The notes: generated by a model not told the origin, from the letters alone. Positions 35,639-46,445 are shown, numbered from the stretch's first letter. The stretch is DNA of 64,000 nucleotides from Allonocardiopsis opalescens (GCF_003002095.1 NZ_PVZC01000006.1:434001-498000); one strand, 5' to 3'. Program-made: numbers and translations.

Positions 35639-38607
35639 GCGCGTCCGGGGCCGCCGGGGGCTTCGCCGGGTGCGCCTGGCCGGGCGAGCTGCGCGACTAC
35701 CAGGCGGCGGCCCTCGACCGGCTGGCCGAGCGCTGGGCCGGCGGGCACCGGCGGGCCTGGATCGTGCTGCCGCCGGGCGCGGGCAAGACCCTGGTCGGGC
35801 TGGAGGCGGCCAGGCGGCTGGGCCGGCGCACGGTGGTGCTGGTGCCCAACACCGCCATCCAGGGCCAGTGGCTGCGGCAGTGGGGCGCGTTCACCCCGGC
35901 GACGGTGCGGGCCGGCACCTCGCGCGAGCTGGACGCCGAGGTGACCGTGCTGACCTACCAGGCCCTGGCCGTGTTCGAGCCCGAGGAGGAGGTCTCGGAG
36001 GAAGGGGCCGAGGACGGCCCGGTCCGGCCGGCGCGGCGCAGCGGGCTGCTGCACCGGCTGCACCCCAACGGCGCCGAGTTGGTCGCCGCGCTGCGCGGCG
36101 CCGGGCCGATCACCCTGCTGCTGGACGAGTGCCACCACCTGCTCCAGGTGTGGGGGCGGCTGGTCAGCGAGGTGGTGCGCGGGCTGCCCGACGCGCACGT
36201 GGTGGGCCTGACCGGCACGCCGCCGCCCAGCCTCAGCACCGAGCAGGCCGCGCTGGTGCGCTCGCTGTTCGGCACGCCGATCGTGGGCGCGTCCATCCCG
36301 GCGCTGGTCCGCGACGGCCATCTGGCGCCCTTCGCGGAGCTGGCCTGGCTGGCGAGCCCCACCCCGGTCGAGCGCGACTACATCGCGGCCGAGGCCACCC
36401 GCTTCGCCGAGCTGCGCACCGACCTGATGCGCCCCGACTTCGCCACCACCCCGTTCCCGCAGTGGCTGGACCGCCGCTTCGTGGACCGGCCCGTCGGGTC
36501 CGGCGACGACGACGGCTCCGGCGGCCGGCGGCTGGACTGGGACCGCTTCGCGCACGCCGAACCCGAGCTGAGCGACGCGGCGCTGCGGCTGCACCACGCC
36601 GGGCTGCTGGCGCTGCCGCCGGGCGCGCGCCTGCGCGAGCAGCACCGACACCCGCCCGACGCGGCCGACTGGGTGCGGCTGCTGGACGACTACGTGCGCC
36701 ACGCGCTGCGCCCCAGCGGCGAGCCGCGCGACGAGGAGGCGCTGGCGGCGATCCGGCGGGCGCTGCCCTCCATCGGCCACAACCTCACCCGGCGCGGCGT
36801 GCGGCCCGGCCCCAGCCCGGTGGACCGGGTGCTGGCGCGCAGCGCGTCCAAGGCGCACGGCGCGGTCGAGATCGCGGCCGCCGAGTCGGCGGCGCTGGGC
36901 GACCGGCTGCGCTGCCTGGTGCTGTGCGACCACGAGCGGGCGACGGCGCGGCTGCCGGCCCGGCTGGACGGCGTGCTGGCGCAGGAGGCGGGCTCGGCCT
37001 GGCTGCTGCTGGAGACGCTGGCCGAGGACGCCCGCACCGCCGACCTGGACCCGGTGCTGGTCACCGGGCGCAGCGTCGCGGCCGCCACCGCGGCGGCGGA
37101 GCGCTTCACCGCCTGGCTGGCCGAGCGCCGCCCCGAGCTGCGCCTGGCGGTGGAGCCGGCCGAGCGGCCCGGGCTGGCGCGGGTGGAGGGCGCCTGGTCG
37201 TCGCGCACCTGGGTGCGGCTGGTCACCGAGTACTTCGAGCAGGGCGGCACCCGGCTGCTGGTGGGCACCCGCGGGCTGCTCGGCGAGGGCTGGGACGCGG
37301 CCCGGGTGAACACCCTGGTCGACCTGACCACGGTCACCACCCTGACCTCGGTGGTGCAGACCCGGGGCCGGGCGCTGCGGCTGGATCCGGAGTGGCCGGA
37401 GAAGTCGGCGAACGTCTGGACGGTGGTGTGCGTCACCGACGAGCACCCCAAGGGCGCAGCCGACTGGGACCGCTTCGTACGCAAGCACGACGGCTACTTC
37501 GCGCCGGGCCCCGACGGAACCGTCGCGGCCGGGGTGGCGCACGTCGACGCGGCGCTGTCGCCCTTCGCGCCGCCGCTGCCGGCCGGCTTCGACGCCTTCA
37601 ACGCGCGGATGCTGGTCCGGGCCGGCGACCGCGACGCGGTCCGCGAGCAGTGGCGGATCGGCACCGGCTACGCCGACGAGCCGGTGCGCACGCTGCGGAT
37701 CAGGGTCCGCCGCGCCGCGCCCGCGGCGCCGGCCGTGCCGGCCGTGCGCGCCGGGGCGCCGGCCCTGCCCGCGGCGGTGCTGACGCCGCACGGCGTGCGG
37801 GTGGGGCCGGCCCTGTTCGACCCGCGCCGCCCGGCCGCCATCGAGCACTACCGGCACACCCCGGTGCCGCCGCCGATGATGCTGCCGTGGCTGCTCGCCA
37901 TGGCGGCCATCGCCGCCGTGCTGGCCGGGGTGGCCGGCGGCAGCGCCGTGCTCGCGCCGGCGCTGGGGGCGCCGCTGGCGGCGGGCGCCTGCGCCTGGCA
38001 GCTGGACCAGCGACGGCGGTACCGGGCGCGGGTGCGCCGGGTCGACGAACTGCGCCGGCGGGCCCGCGCCGAGCGGCGGGCGCGGGCCGCCGAACTGCTC
38101 GACCTGGCCGCCGAACCGGGGCTGGCCCGCTTCGCCTACGCCGTCGCCGACGCGCTCAAGGCCGCCGGGCACTCCTCGGCCGGCGCCGAGGGCGTGCGGC
38201 TGCGGCTGGACGCCGACGGCACCTACCAGCTGTCGCTGGCGGGCGCGGGGCCGGAGTCCTCGCAGGTCTTCGCCGAGGCGCTCGACGAGGTGGTCTCGCC
38301 GATGGCGGCACCGCGCTATGTGATGCCCCGCCATGTGCTGACCGGCACGGACGAGGCGCGCCGGGCGGCGCTGGCCGCCTGGCTGGCCGGGCGGCCGCTG
38401 CCGGTCGGCGTCGTGTACCACGCGGTGCCGACGGTGCTGGGCCGCAACCGCGCGGGCGCCGGCGCCTTCGCCGACGCCTGGCGGCGCTGGGTCTCCGACG
38501 GCGAGCCGCTGTACACCGGCTCGCCCGAGGGCGAGGGCGTGCTGGTCACCCACCGGGGCGAGGACCCCCTCCAAGCGGAGACCATGCTCCGCCTGTCGTG
38601 GTCGTGA
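35635..38607 (+). CDS. SF2 DEAD/DEAH-type helicase with C-terminal membrane hairpin
   Basis: A 990-residue protein. The SF2 core runs from residue ~20: Walker A LPPGAGKTLVGLEAAR near 45, motif II LLLDECHHLL near 163, motif III LTGTPP near 192, GTRGLLGEGWD near 543 and arginine-finger motif VI QTRGRALRLDPEWPEK near 580. After the helicase, residues ~745-790 are two hydrophobic helices (MLPWLLAMAAIAAVLAG and ALGAPLAAGACAW), followed by a ~200-residue soluble domain. A membrane-inserted helicase of this kind is unusual. The GTG start overlaps the corA stop by 4 bp, suggesting coupling. Function unknown. Confidence 0.8.
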   Translation: MSASGAAGGFAGCAWPGELRDYQAAALDRLAERWAGGHRRAWIVLPPGAGKTLVGLEAARRLGRRTVVLVPNTAIQGQWLRQWGAFTPATVRAGTSRELDAEVTVLTYQALAVFEPEEEVSEEGAEDGPVRPARRSGLLHRLHPNGAELVAALRGAGPITLLLDECHHLLQVWGRLVSEVVRGLPDAHVVGLTGTPPPSLSTEQAALVRSLFGTPIVGASIPALVRDGHLAPFAELAWLASPTPVERDYIAAEATRFAELRTDLMRPDFATTPFPQWLDRRFVDRPVGSGDDDGSGGRRLDWDRFAHAEPELSDAALRLHHAGLLALPPGARLREQHRHPPDAADWVRLLDDYVRHALRPSGEPRDEEALAAIRRALPSIGHNLTRRGVRPGPSPVDRVLARSASKAHGAVEIAAAESAALGDRLRCLVLCDHERATARLPARLDGVLAQEAGSAWLLLETLAEDARTADLDPVLVTGRSVAAATAAAERFTAWLAERRPELRLAVEPAERPGLARVEGAWSSRTWVRLVTEYFEQGGTRLLVGTRGLLGEGWDAARVNTLVDLTTVTTLTSVVQTRGRALRLDPEWPEKSANVWTVVCVTDEHPKGAADWDRFVRKHDGYFAPGPDGTVAAGVAHVDAALSPFAPPLPAGFDAFNARMLVRAGDRDAVREQWRIGTGYADEPVRTLRIRVRRAAPAAPAVPAVRAGAPALPAAVLTPHGVRVGPALFDPRRPAAIEHYRHTPVPPPMMLPWLLAMAAIAAVLAGVAGGSAVLAPALGAPLAAGACAWQLDQRRRYRARVRRVDELRRRARAERRARAAELLDLAAEPGLARFAYAVADALKAAGHSSAGAEGVRLRLDADGTYQLSLAGAGPESSQVFAEALDEVVSPMAAPRYVMPRHVLTGTDEARRAALAAWLAGRPLPVGVVYHAVPTVLGRNRAGAGAFADAWRRWVSDGEPLYTGSPEGEGVLVTHRGEDPLQAETMLRLSWS

Positions 38608-38635
38608 CGGCGGCGGGAGGGGCCCGGGACCGGGC

Positions 38636-39037
38636 TCAGACCTTGGTGGCGCCCATCAGGGCGGCGGAGAGGTCGCCGTAGCGGTAGACGCCGGTGATGC
38701 GGCCGTCGCGCAGGGTGAAGAGGGTGGCGGTCTCCTCGGGCTCGCCGAGCGCGCCGCCGTCCTCGACCGGCACCCGCGCCGTCTGCTCGGCGATGATCTT
38801 GTCGCCGAACTGGAAGACCTGCTCGGCGTGGAGCTGGATCCCCGAGGCGCCCACCCAGTCGCGCAGCAGGGCGCGGCCGCCGCCGGCGGCGGCCTGCGGG
38901 CCGGCCACCGCGACGTCCTCGACGGCGAGGGCGGCGGCCCGGTCGGGATCGGCGGCGTTCACGGCGGCCTCGAACTCGGCCACCAGTTCGCGCGCCTCCA
39001 TGGTGCGTACCGGCTGGTCTGTCGGTGCGTCGGCCAT
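38636..39037 (-). CDS. NTF2-like (SnoaL) superfamily protein
   Basis: A 133-residue protein with the NTF2-like cone fold pattern: helix ELVAEFEAAVNAADPDRAAA at residue ~17, then strands, and GGGRALLRDWVGASG and ETATLFTLRDGRITGVYRY in the second half. Members bind small hydrophobic ligands or catalyse isomerisations; no catalytic residue set allows a specific call. ATG start after GGGAAAG. Convergent with the helicase gene; the ECF41 sigma gene further right carries a similar fold at its C-terminus. Confidence 0.8.
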   Translation of the reverse strand: MADAPTDQPVRTMEARELVAEFEAAVNAADPDRAAALAVEDVAVAGPQAAAGGGRALLRDWVGASGIQLHAEQVFQFGDKIIAEQTARVPVEDGGALGEPEETATLFTLRDGRITGVYRYGDLSAALMGATKV

Positions 39038-39276
39038 CGGCTTTCCCTTCCCCTCGCGGTTGCGCTCGGCATCGCTCCGGCGGCGTCCTGCCGCGGCGGA
39101 GGCGTCGAGCGGCACCCCGAACCGTCCCGCACTCACGTACGGGGACCGCGACCTTACCGTCCGCACAGCCGATACGACGAATTCCATCACACCGAGTGAT
39201 CGTACGCGCGCATGGAGCGACGGTGTGTGCACACGCGTCGGAGAGTCGGGGCCTGCGGCCCGCCGGGCGCCGCTGC

Positions 39277-39714
39277 TCAGCCCCCGGTGATGTACGCCTC
39301 GAGCTGCTGGTGGTCGTGTTCGAGCTGGCTGATCCGGCTCTTGACCACGTCGCCGATGCTGACGATCCCGACCAGCCGCCCGCCGTCGAGGACGGGCAGG
39401 TGCCGGAAGCGCCCCTCGGTCATCGTGATGGTCAGGCTGTCGACGGTGTCGTCGGGGCCGCAGGTGACGACCGAGGTCGTCATGATCTCCGAGACCGGCC
39501 GGTCCAGCAGGCCGGCGCCCTGCTCGTGCAGCCGCCTGACCACGTCCCGCTCCGAGACGATCCCGGCCGGCGGCGCCTCGGTGCCCTCCTCGACCACGAC
39601 GACGGCGCCGATGTTGTGCTCGGCCAGCCGGGCCAGCAGCTGCCGCACCGTCGTCTCCGGGGCCACCGTGGCCACCGCCGATCCCTTGCTCCGCAACACG
39701 TCCGCGATGCGCAT
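39277..39714 (-). CDS. CBS-pair domain protein
   Basis: A 145-residue protein consisting of two CBS motifs (a Bateman module): residues ~8-66 and ~75-130 (GRFRHLPVLDGGRLVGIVSIGD). Such modules bind adenosine nucleotides (AMP, ATP, SAM) and usually regulate a partner; here no partner domain is attached. The second half ends SRISQLEHDHQQLEAYITGG, a possible helix. ATG start, preceded by GGAGGCACC. Monocistronic by spacing. Confidence 0.9.
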   Translation of the reverse strand: MRIADVLRSKGSAVATVAPETTVRQLLARLAEHNIGAVVVVEEGTEAPPAGIVSERDVVRRLHEQGAGLLDRPVSEIMTTSVVTCGPDDTVDSLTITMTEGRFRHLPVLDGGRLVGIVSIGDVVKSRISQLEHDHQQLEAYITGG

Positions 39715-39821
39715 GGTGGTGCCTCCGATCCGCGCGTGCCACCCGCATTCCCAGCGGCCCCGCCGGCAAACCGTCCGAAGCGGACCTTCCGGGCACCGGG
39801 CCGGACGGCCGCGGCTCCCGG

Positions 39822-40739
39822 CTACGGCCAGGCCAGGTCGCGCGGGGTCACGCCGCCGAGCCGCCGGGCCAGGTGCTCCAGCTTGTCGGGGTTGGCCACC
39901 AGCCGCAGATCGCTGACCGCGGTGCCGTCGTCGGTCAGGTCGGGGACGAGGACCATGCGCAGCTCGTCACCGGTCCAGAACAGCAGCGCGGACCCGCCGT
40001 TGATCTCGGCGCGCTCCACGCGCATCCGGACGAAGTGCCGGGCGACGCCCTCCAGCAGGCGGAGCACCTTGTCGCGGCCGGTGATCGGGCGGCGCGCCGC
40101 GGAGACCTTGCCGCCGCCGTCGGACCAGATGGTGACGTCGGCGGCGAGCAGCTCCTCCAGGCCGCGCAGCTCGCCGTCCTGGGCCGCGTCGAGGAAGCGT
40201 TCGACCAGCTCGCGGCGCTTGCCGTCGTCGGCGCCGAAGCGGGCGCGCCCCTCGCGCACCCGCTCCCCGGCCCGGTGGTAGAGCTGGCGGCAGTTGGGCT
40301 CGGACAGGTCCAGGGTCCGCGCGATGTCGCCGTAGCCGTAGCCGAAGGCCTCGCGCAGCACGAACACGGCGCGCTCGGCGGGGGTGAGCCGTTCCAGCAG
40401 CACCAGCAGCGCGAAGGAGACGGAGTCGCGCCGCTCCACCGTGTCGAGCGGGCCGAGCGCGTCGCCGGAGGTCTCCACCGGCTCGGGCAGCCACGGCCCG
40501 ACGTAGCGCTCGCGCCGCGCCCGCGCGGAGGTGAGCGCGGTGAGGCAGAGATTGGTGACGACCTTGGTCAGCCAGGCCGGCGGTGAGGCGATCTGCTCCT
40601 GGTCCGCCCCGTTCCAGCGCAGGAAGGCCTCCTGCACCGCGTCCTCGGCCTCCGCGGCCGAGCCGAGCAGCCGGTACGCGAGCCCGAACAGCCGTCCGCG
40701 CTGCCCTTCGAAGGTCTCGACGGCATCCGTGGTGGTCAC
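39822..40739 (-). CDS. ECF41-type (SigJ-like) RNA polymerase sigma factor
   Basis: A 305-residue sigma factor with region 2 (LFGLAYRLLGSAAEAEDAVQ) and region 4 (YGYGDIARTLDLSEPNCRQL), followed by a SnoaL-like C-terminal domain. That domain carries DGGGKV (in IWSDGGGKVSAARR) and NPDKLEHL near the end, both signatures of group ECF41. In this group the C-terminal domain replaces an anti-sigma factor. GTG at 40737-40739 was chosen because it gives the family length. The usual partner (a carboxymuconolactone decarboxylase/oxidoreductase 'COE' gene) is not adjacent. Confidence 0.9.
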   Translation of the reverse strand: MTTTDAVETFEGQRGRLFGLAYRLLGSAAEAEDAVQEAFLRWNGADQEQIASPPAWLTKVVTNLCLTALTSARARRERYVGPWLPEPVETSGDALGPLDTVERRDSVSFALLVLLERLTPAERAVFVLREAFGYGYGDIARTLDLSEPNCRQLYHRAGERVREGRARFGADDGKRRELVERFLDAAQDGELRGLEELLAADVTIWSDGGGKVSAARRPITGRDKVLRLLEGVARHFVRMRVERAEINGGSALLFWTGDELRMVLVPDLTDDGTAVSDLRLVANPDKLEHLARRLGGVTPRDLAWP

Positions 40740-40840
40740 GTTCCCAGTCTGCCAGCGAGCCTCAGCGAGGCGGAGTCGGGGCCGCGGCAAGCGCCGCGGC
40801 CCCGACCCGGACCCGACCCGGCCTCAGCGGCCGGATCCGG

Positions 40841-43717
<2,877 letters not shown>

Positions 43718-43840
43718 GTGGTCCCCCTAGTCGTACGGACGATCGACGCCGCGGGCGCGCGCCGGCACGGCGCGCTCCGCGTGATTGCTTTGTGCCGCGA
43801 GGGCGGGGTCGGGCCGGCCGGGACGGGCCGACCCTGGGGC

Positions 43841-44308
43841 TCAGGGGCCGGCGTCCTGCGGTTCCCGGCCGGCCCGCAGTACCTGGATCTCGTTCTCGAA
43901 GTCGGCCAGGGACTCGAAGCCCCGGTAGACCGACGCGAACATCAGGTACGCGACCTCGTCCAGCTCGCGCAGCGGCCCCAGGATGGCGAGGCCGATGTCG
44001 TGGGCGGGGATCTCGGCGCTGCCGCGCGAGCGGAGGTCGGCCTCGACCCGCTGGCCGAGCATGGCGAGGTCGTCCTCGCCGACCGGCCGCCCCTGGCAGG
44101 CCCGGCGCACGCCGGCGATGATCTTGTCCCGGGAGAACGGCTCGGTGACCCCGCTCCGCTTGGCCACCATCATCAGCACCGTCTCCTGGGTGGAGAACCG
44201 CCGGCCGCACGCCTGGCACTGGCGCCGCCGCCGGATCGCGGTTCCGTCGTCGGAGGCGCGGCTGTCGATCACCCGGCTGTCGGGGTGCCGGCAGAACGGG
44301 CAGTGCAT
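43841..44308 (-). CDS. nrdR: Transcriptional repressor NrdR
   Basis: A 155-residue ATP-cone repressor of ribonucleotide reductase genes. The zinc ribbon has [17 protein letters not shown] and [10 protein letters not shown]; the ATP-cone domain begins at about residue 48 ([16 protein letters not shown]). It senses dNTP level and represses by binding paired NrdR boxes. ATG start with GGAGG upstream. Autoregulation is likely because the two boxes lie upstream of this gene. Confidence 0.97.
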   Translation of the reverse strand: MHCPFCRHPDSRVIDSRASDDGTAIRRRRQCQACGRRFSTQETVLMMVAKRSGVTEPFSRDKIIAGVRRACQGRPVGEDDLAMLGQRVEADLRSRGSAEIPAHDIGLAILGPLRELDEVAYLMFASVYRGFESLADFENEIQVLRAGREPQDAGP

Positions 44309-44403
44309 GCGCCGCGCCTCCTCAGTTGGTCCCTAGCCCCGTACGGGATCTCGGCGCCCGGCGCAGCGCGCGCGCCGAAAAACACCGGAGCCCCCCGCCC
44401 GGA

Positions 44404-44419
44404 TCACAATCTGTAGGCT
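44404..44419. promoter_or_regulatory. NrdR box (distal)
   Basis: TCACAATCTGTAGGCT fits the NrdR consensus ACAC-wATATw-GTGT at about 10 of 16 positions. It lies 95 bp upstream of the nrdR start, with its centre 32 bp (three helical turns) from the second box, the usual spacing for a NrdR operator pair. Confidence 0.6.
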
Positions 44420-44435
44420 CTCAACACGAATAAGT

Positions 44436-44451
44436 CTACTAGATGTTGTGG
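44436..44451. promoter_or_regulatory. NrdR box (proximal)
   Basis: On the minus strand it reads CCACAACATCTAGTAG, the better of the two NrdR-box matches (CCACAACATCTAGT). It is centred 32 bp from the other box, a spacing typical of functional NrdR operators. Confidence 0.65.
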
Positions 44452-44550
44452 TCCCAACCTATGACGGTCACCAGTGATCGCGCAAGTCGGCCGCGCCCGG
44501 CGCGGCGGGCGCGCGGTGCCGCGAACGGGCCCGGCGGCGAGGGCCGCGGC

Positions 44551-45021
44551 TCAGCGGGGGCAGTCGGCCGCGGGGCCGCCGACCGGCACCTCCAGCTGCT
44601 GCCCGGCCCGCAGGAAAGAGGTGGAGAGCCCGTTGAGCGCCATGATGCAGCGGATCACCGGAGCGGGGTCGGCGCCGGGCGCGGCCTCGGCGGCGATCCA
44701 CCATAGTGTGTCGCCGTCGCCGACCACGACGGTCCGGCTCGGCGGGTCGGCCGACGGTGCGGCGGCGGTTCCCCCGCCGGCGCTGGCCGCTCCCGCGCCG
44801 AGGGCGACGACCAGCAGGGCGCAGGCCATGAGCAGCAGCACCACCCGCCCCCTGCGGGTGAGCCTGAGATCGCCCCGGCGCGGCGCCCCGGCGCCGGCCG
44901 ACCGCTTGTGGCCGGTGGGGCGCCACTCGGGGACATCGCGGGCCCAGTCGTAGAGGTCCCACGGATGCGATCGCGGCGCGGCGGCGGGCGGACAGGACGC
45001 GGTGTCGTCAGTTCTTCGCAC
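44551..45021 (-). CDS. SOS-controlled LysM membrane protein (Rv2719c/ChiZ-, DivS-like position)
   Basis: A 156-residue protein: a cytoplasmic N-terminus (~60 residues with PWDLYDWARDVPEW), one membrane helix (RVVLLLMACALLVVALGAGA near 77), and an extracytoplasmic LysM domain (VVGDGDTLWWIAAEAAPGAD and onward). Between lexA and nrdR on the opposite strand to lexA, this matches the Mycobacterium Rv2719c/lexA and Corynebacterium divS/lexA arrangement, where the gene is an SOS-induced inhibitor of cell division. The GTG at 45019-45021 was chosen because AGGGGG lies five bases upstream and because an ATG at 45102 would put both LexA boxes inside the gene. Induction by SOS is inferred. Confidence 0.85.
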   Translation of the reverse strand: MRRTDDTASCPPAAAPRSHPWDLYDWARDVPEWRPTGHKRSAGAGAPRRGDLRLTRRGRVVLLLMACALLVVALGAGAASAGGGTAAAPSADPPSRTVVVGDGDTLWWIAAEAAPGADPAPVIRCIMALNGLSTSFLRAGQQLEVPVGGPAADCPR

Positions 45022-45032
45022 GACGGCCCCCT

Positions 45033-45048
45033 TCGAACGGGAGTTCGA
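45033..45048. promoter_or_regulatory. LexA box 1 (perfect), for the LysM gene
   Basis: TCGAAC-GGGA-GTTCGA, a perfect inverted repeat matching the actinobacterial LexA consensus. It ends about 12 bp upstream of the GTG of the LysM gene. Confidence 0.9.
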
Positions 45049-45049
45049 T

Positions 45050-45065
45050 TCGAACGTCTGTACGA
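45050..45065. promoter_or_regulatory. LexA box 2 (one mismatch), for the LysM gene
   Basis: TCGAAC-GTCT-GTACGA, 17 bp from box 1 centre to centre (one and a half turns). One base differs from the perfect repeat. Tandem boxes suggest tight repression. Confidence 0.8.
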
Positions 45066-45113
45066 TTAGTACCGCATCCGGACCCGGATTCCGGCGCGAC
45101 ACTCCCGGAATTT

Positions 45114-45129
45114 TCGAACATCTGTTTGA
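45114..45129. promoter_or_regulatory. LexA box 3, for lexA
   Basis: TCGAAC-ATCT-GTTTGA, one mismatch from consensus. It overlaps the -35 element of the lexA promoter, as expected for autorepression. On the plus side it is 262 bp from the lexA start. Confidence 0.85.
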
Positions 45130-45154
45130 TCTCTATAGCGCCAGCCGCTAGTGT
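45126..45154 (+). promoter_or_regulatory. lexA promoter
   Basis: TTGATC (45126-45131), 17 bp, TAGTGT (45149-45154). The -35 overlaps LexA box 3. It implies a 5' leader of about 230 nt before lexA. Confidence 0.7.
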
Positions 45155-45390
45155 CGAATTCGGCGTGCACGGACCGCAAAGGCCGCGCCCGCTGGGCGTA
45201 TGGCGTGCAGAGAGGTCCGCTCGCATGTCGGCGGCCGGCCGGGCCGGACCGAGCGGCGGTGTGAGCCGAGCGACAGTGTGAGCCGACAGACAACAGTGAG
45301 CCGACGAAGGCCGTACGAACCCGGTGCCGGCGCCCCGCGCGGGGCGCCCCCGGAGCCGCTGCGCGCCGATTCCGAGCGAGGAGGCCGGCC
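45130..45390 (+). other. Long lexA 5' leader
   Basis: About 230 nt of transcribed leader is predicted. It contains three copies of GTGAGCCGA at 45261, 45278 and 45296. No known riboswitch pattern is visible and no small ORF stands out. Confidence 0.5.
45261..45304 (+). repeat. Three direct repeats of GTGAGCCGA in the lexA leader
   Basis: GTGAGCCGA at 45261-45269, 45278-45286 and 45296-45304, 17 and 18 bp apart (about 1.7 turns). Role unknown; could be a protein-binding array or part of an RNA fold. Confidence 0.8.
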
Positions 45391-46170
45391 GTGCCGGACG
45401 AGAGCAGGGCAGCCCACCGGACGAGCCGCACCCCGGCGGCCTCACGGGTGACCCGCCCGGCGGCCTCAGCCCAGGTGCGCGAGGCGGGAGACGACAACTC
45501 CGGCCTCACCGAGCGCCAGCGCCGCGTGCTGGAGGTCATCCGCGAGTCCGTGGAGCGGCGCGGGTACCCGCCCTCGATGCGCGAGATCGGCGAGGCCGTC
45601 GGCCTGACCAGCACCTCCAGCGTGTCCCACCAGCTCACCACGCTCCAGCGCAAGGGCTTCCTGCGCCGCGACCCCAACCGCCCGCGTGCGGTGGAGGTGC
45701 GGCTGCCGGGCGACTCCGCCGTCACCGGCACCCTGCCGGCCGGCCGCGGCGCCGAGGAGGTGGCTGCCGATGCCGAGGACGGGAGCGCGGCCGAGCACGC
45801 CGCCCAGGTGCCCATCCTGGGCCGGATCGCGGCCGGTGGGCCGATCCTGGCCGAGGAGGCCGTCGAGGACGTACTGACCCTGCCCAAGCAGATCGTGGGC
45901 GAGGGCACCCTGTTCATGCTCAAGGTGGTCGGCGACTCCATGATCGACGCCGCCATCGCCGATGGCGACCTGGTCGTGGTCCGGCAGCAGCCCGACGCCG
46001 AGAACGGCGACATCGTGGCCGCGATGATCGACGGCGAGGCCACGGTCAAGGCGCTCAAGCGCGAGCCCGACCACGTCTGGCTACTGCCGCGCAATGACGC
46101 CTACTCCCCCATCCCGGGCGACGAGGCGACCATCCTGGGCCGGGTGGTGGCGGTGCTGCGGCGGGTGTGA
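45391..46170 (+). CDS. lexA: SOS regulator LexA
   Basis: A 259-residue repressor and self-cleaving protease. DNA-binding winged helix at ~38-105 ([20 protein letters not shown]), then a ~30-residue acidic linker, then the S24 peptidase fold. Cleavage site Ala148-Gly149 in GRIAAGGP, catalytic Ser183 in [10 protein letters not shown] and Lys220 in ATVKALKRE. The GTG at 45391 has GAGGAGG at good spacing. The N-terminal ~37 residues are an extension compared with E. coli LexA, common in actinobacteria. Autoregulated by box 3. Confidence 0.97.
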   Translation: MPDESRAAHRTSRTPAASRVTRPAASAQVREAGDDNSGLTERQRRVLEVIRESVERRGYPPSMREIGEAVGLTSTSSVSHQLTTLQRKGFLRRDPNRPRAVEVRLPGDSAVTGTLPAGRGAEEVAADAEDGSAAEHAAQVPILGRIAAGGPILAEEAVEDVLTLPKQIVGEGTLFMLKVVGDSMIDAAIADGDLVVVRQQPDAENGDIVAAMIDGEATVKALKREPDHVWLLPRNDAYSPIPGDEATILGRVVAVLRRV

Positions 46171-46216
46171 CGCGCGGCGCGCAGGACCCGCTGGAACTGG
46201 GCAGCCGGCTCCGTCC

Positions 46217-46245
46217 TTGACAGCTCTTCGGAAGTGGCGGAATCT
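46217..46245 (+). promoter_or_regulatory. Candidate promoter for lanA-lanM
   Basis: TTGACA (46217-46222), a perfect -35, then 17 bp and GAATCT (46240-46245), a poor -10. It is located 48 bp before the lanA start and downstream of the lexA stop. Confidence 0.5.
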
Positions 46246-46292
46246 CCGTAGGAGTACGGAATGGGTCAGACGCCCTCTGGAGCTGCGCGCCG

Positions 46293-46445
46293 ATGGACCA
46301 CTACACGGCAGATATCGAGACAATCGGTAATTGGCTTGATCTCAACCTGGAGGGCGACGACTGTATTTCCGCAGACGAACTGACCCCCTCGGAGACCGAC
46401 CGGGTCACCCCCAACGACTCCGTCGATTCCCGATGCGGCTGCTGA
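46293..46445 (+). CDS. lanA: Lanthipeptide precursor peptide (class II)
   Basis: A 50-residue peptide immediately upstream of the lanthipeptide synthetase. Its leader is acidic (MDHYTADIETIGNWLDLNLE) and the C-terminal part has Ser/Thr and Cys for lanthionine formation, ending DSVDSRCGC. It has three Cys (24, 48, 50) and nine Ser/Thr. No GG, GA or GS double-glycine cleavage site is present, so the leader end is unclear. The ATG at 46293 has GGAG ten bases upstream. A second reading frame begins at ATG 46261 with a better GGAG and ends at 46386, but its product is Arg/Thr-rich without Cys, so the 46293 frame is preferred. Confidence 0.8.
   Translation: MDHYTADIETIGNWLDLNLEGDDCISADELTPSETDRVTPNDSVDSRCGC

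Noticed and set aside
43718-43840. A B12 riboswitch between nrdR and nrdJ.
   Set aside because: No cobalamin-box sequence was found, and nrdJ is expected to be active with B12 rather than repressed by it.
45066-46094. Open frames on the minus strand across lexA.
   Set aside because: They are shadows of lexA and its leader, without a ribosome site or domain similarity.
46261-46386. Short ORF at 46261 with a better ribosome site (GGAG).
   Set aside because: Its product is Arg/Thr-rich with no Cys or acidic leader. The overlapping 46293 frame gives a Cys-ending acidic peptide next to LanM, so the latter is kept. The 46261 frame could still affect translation.
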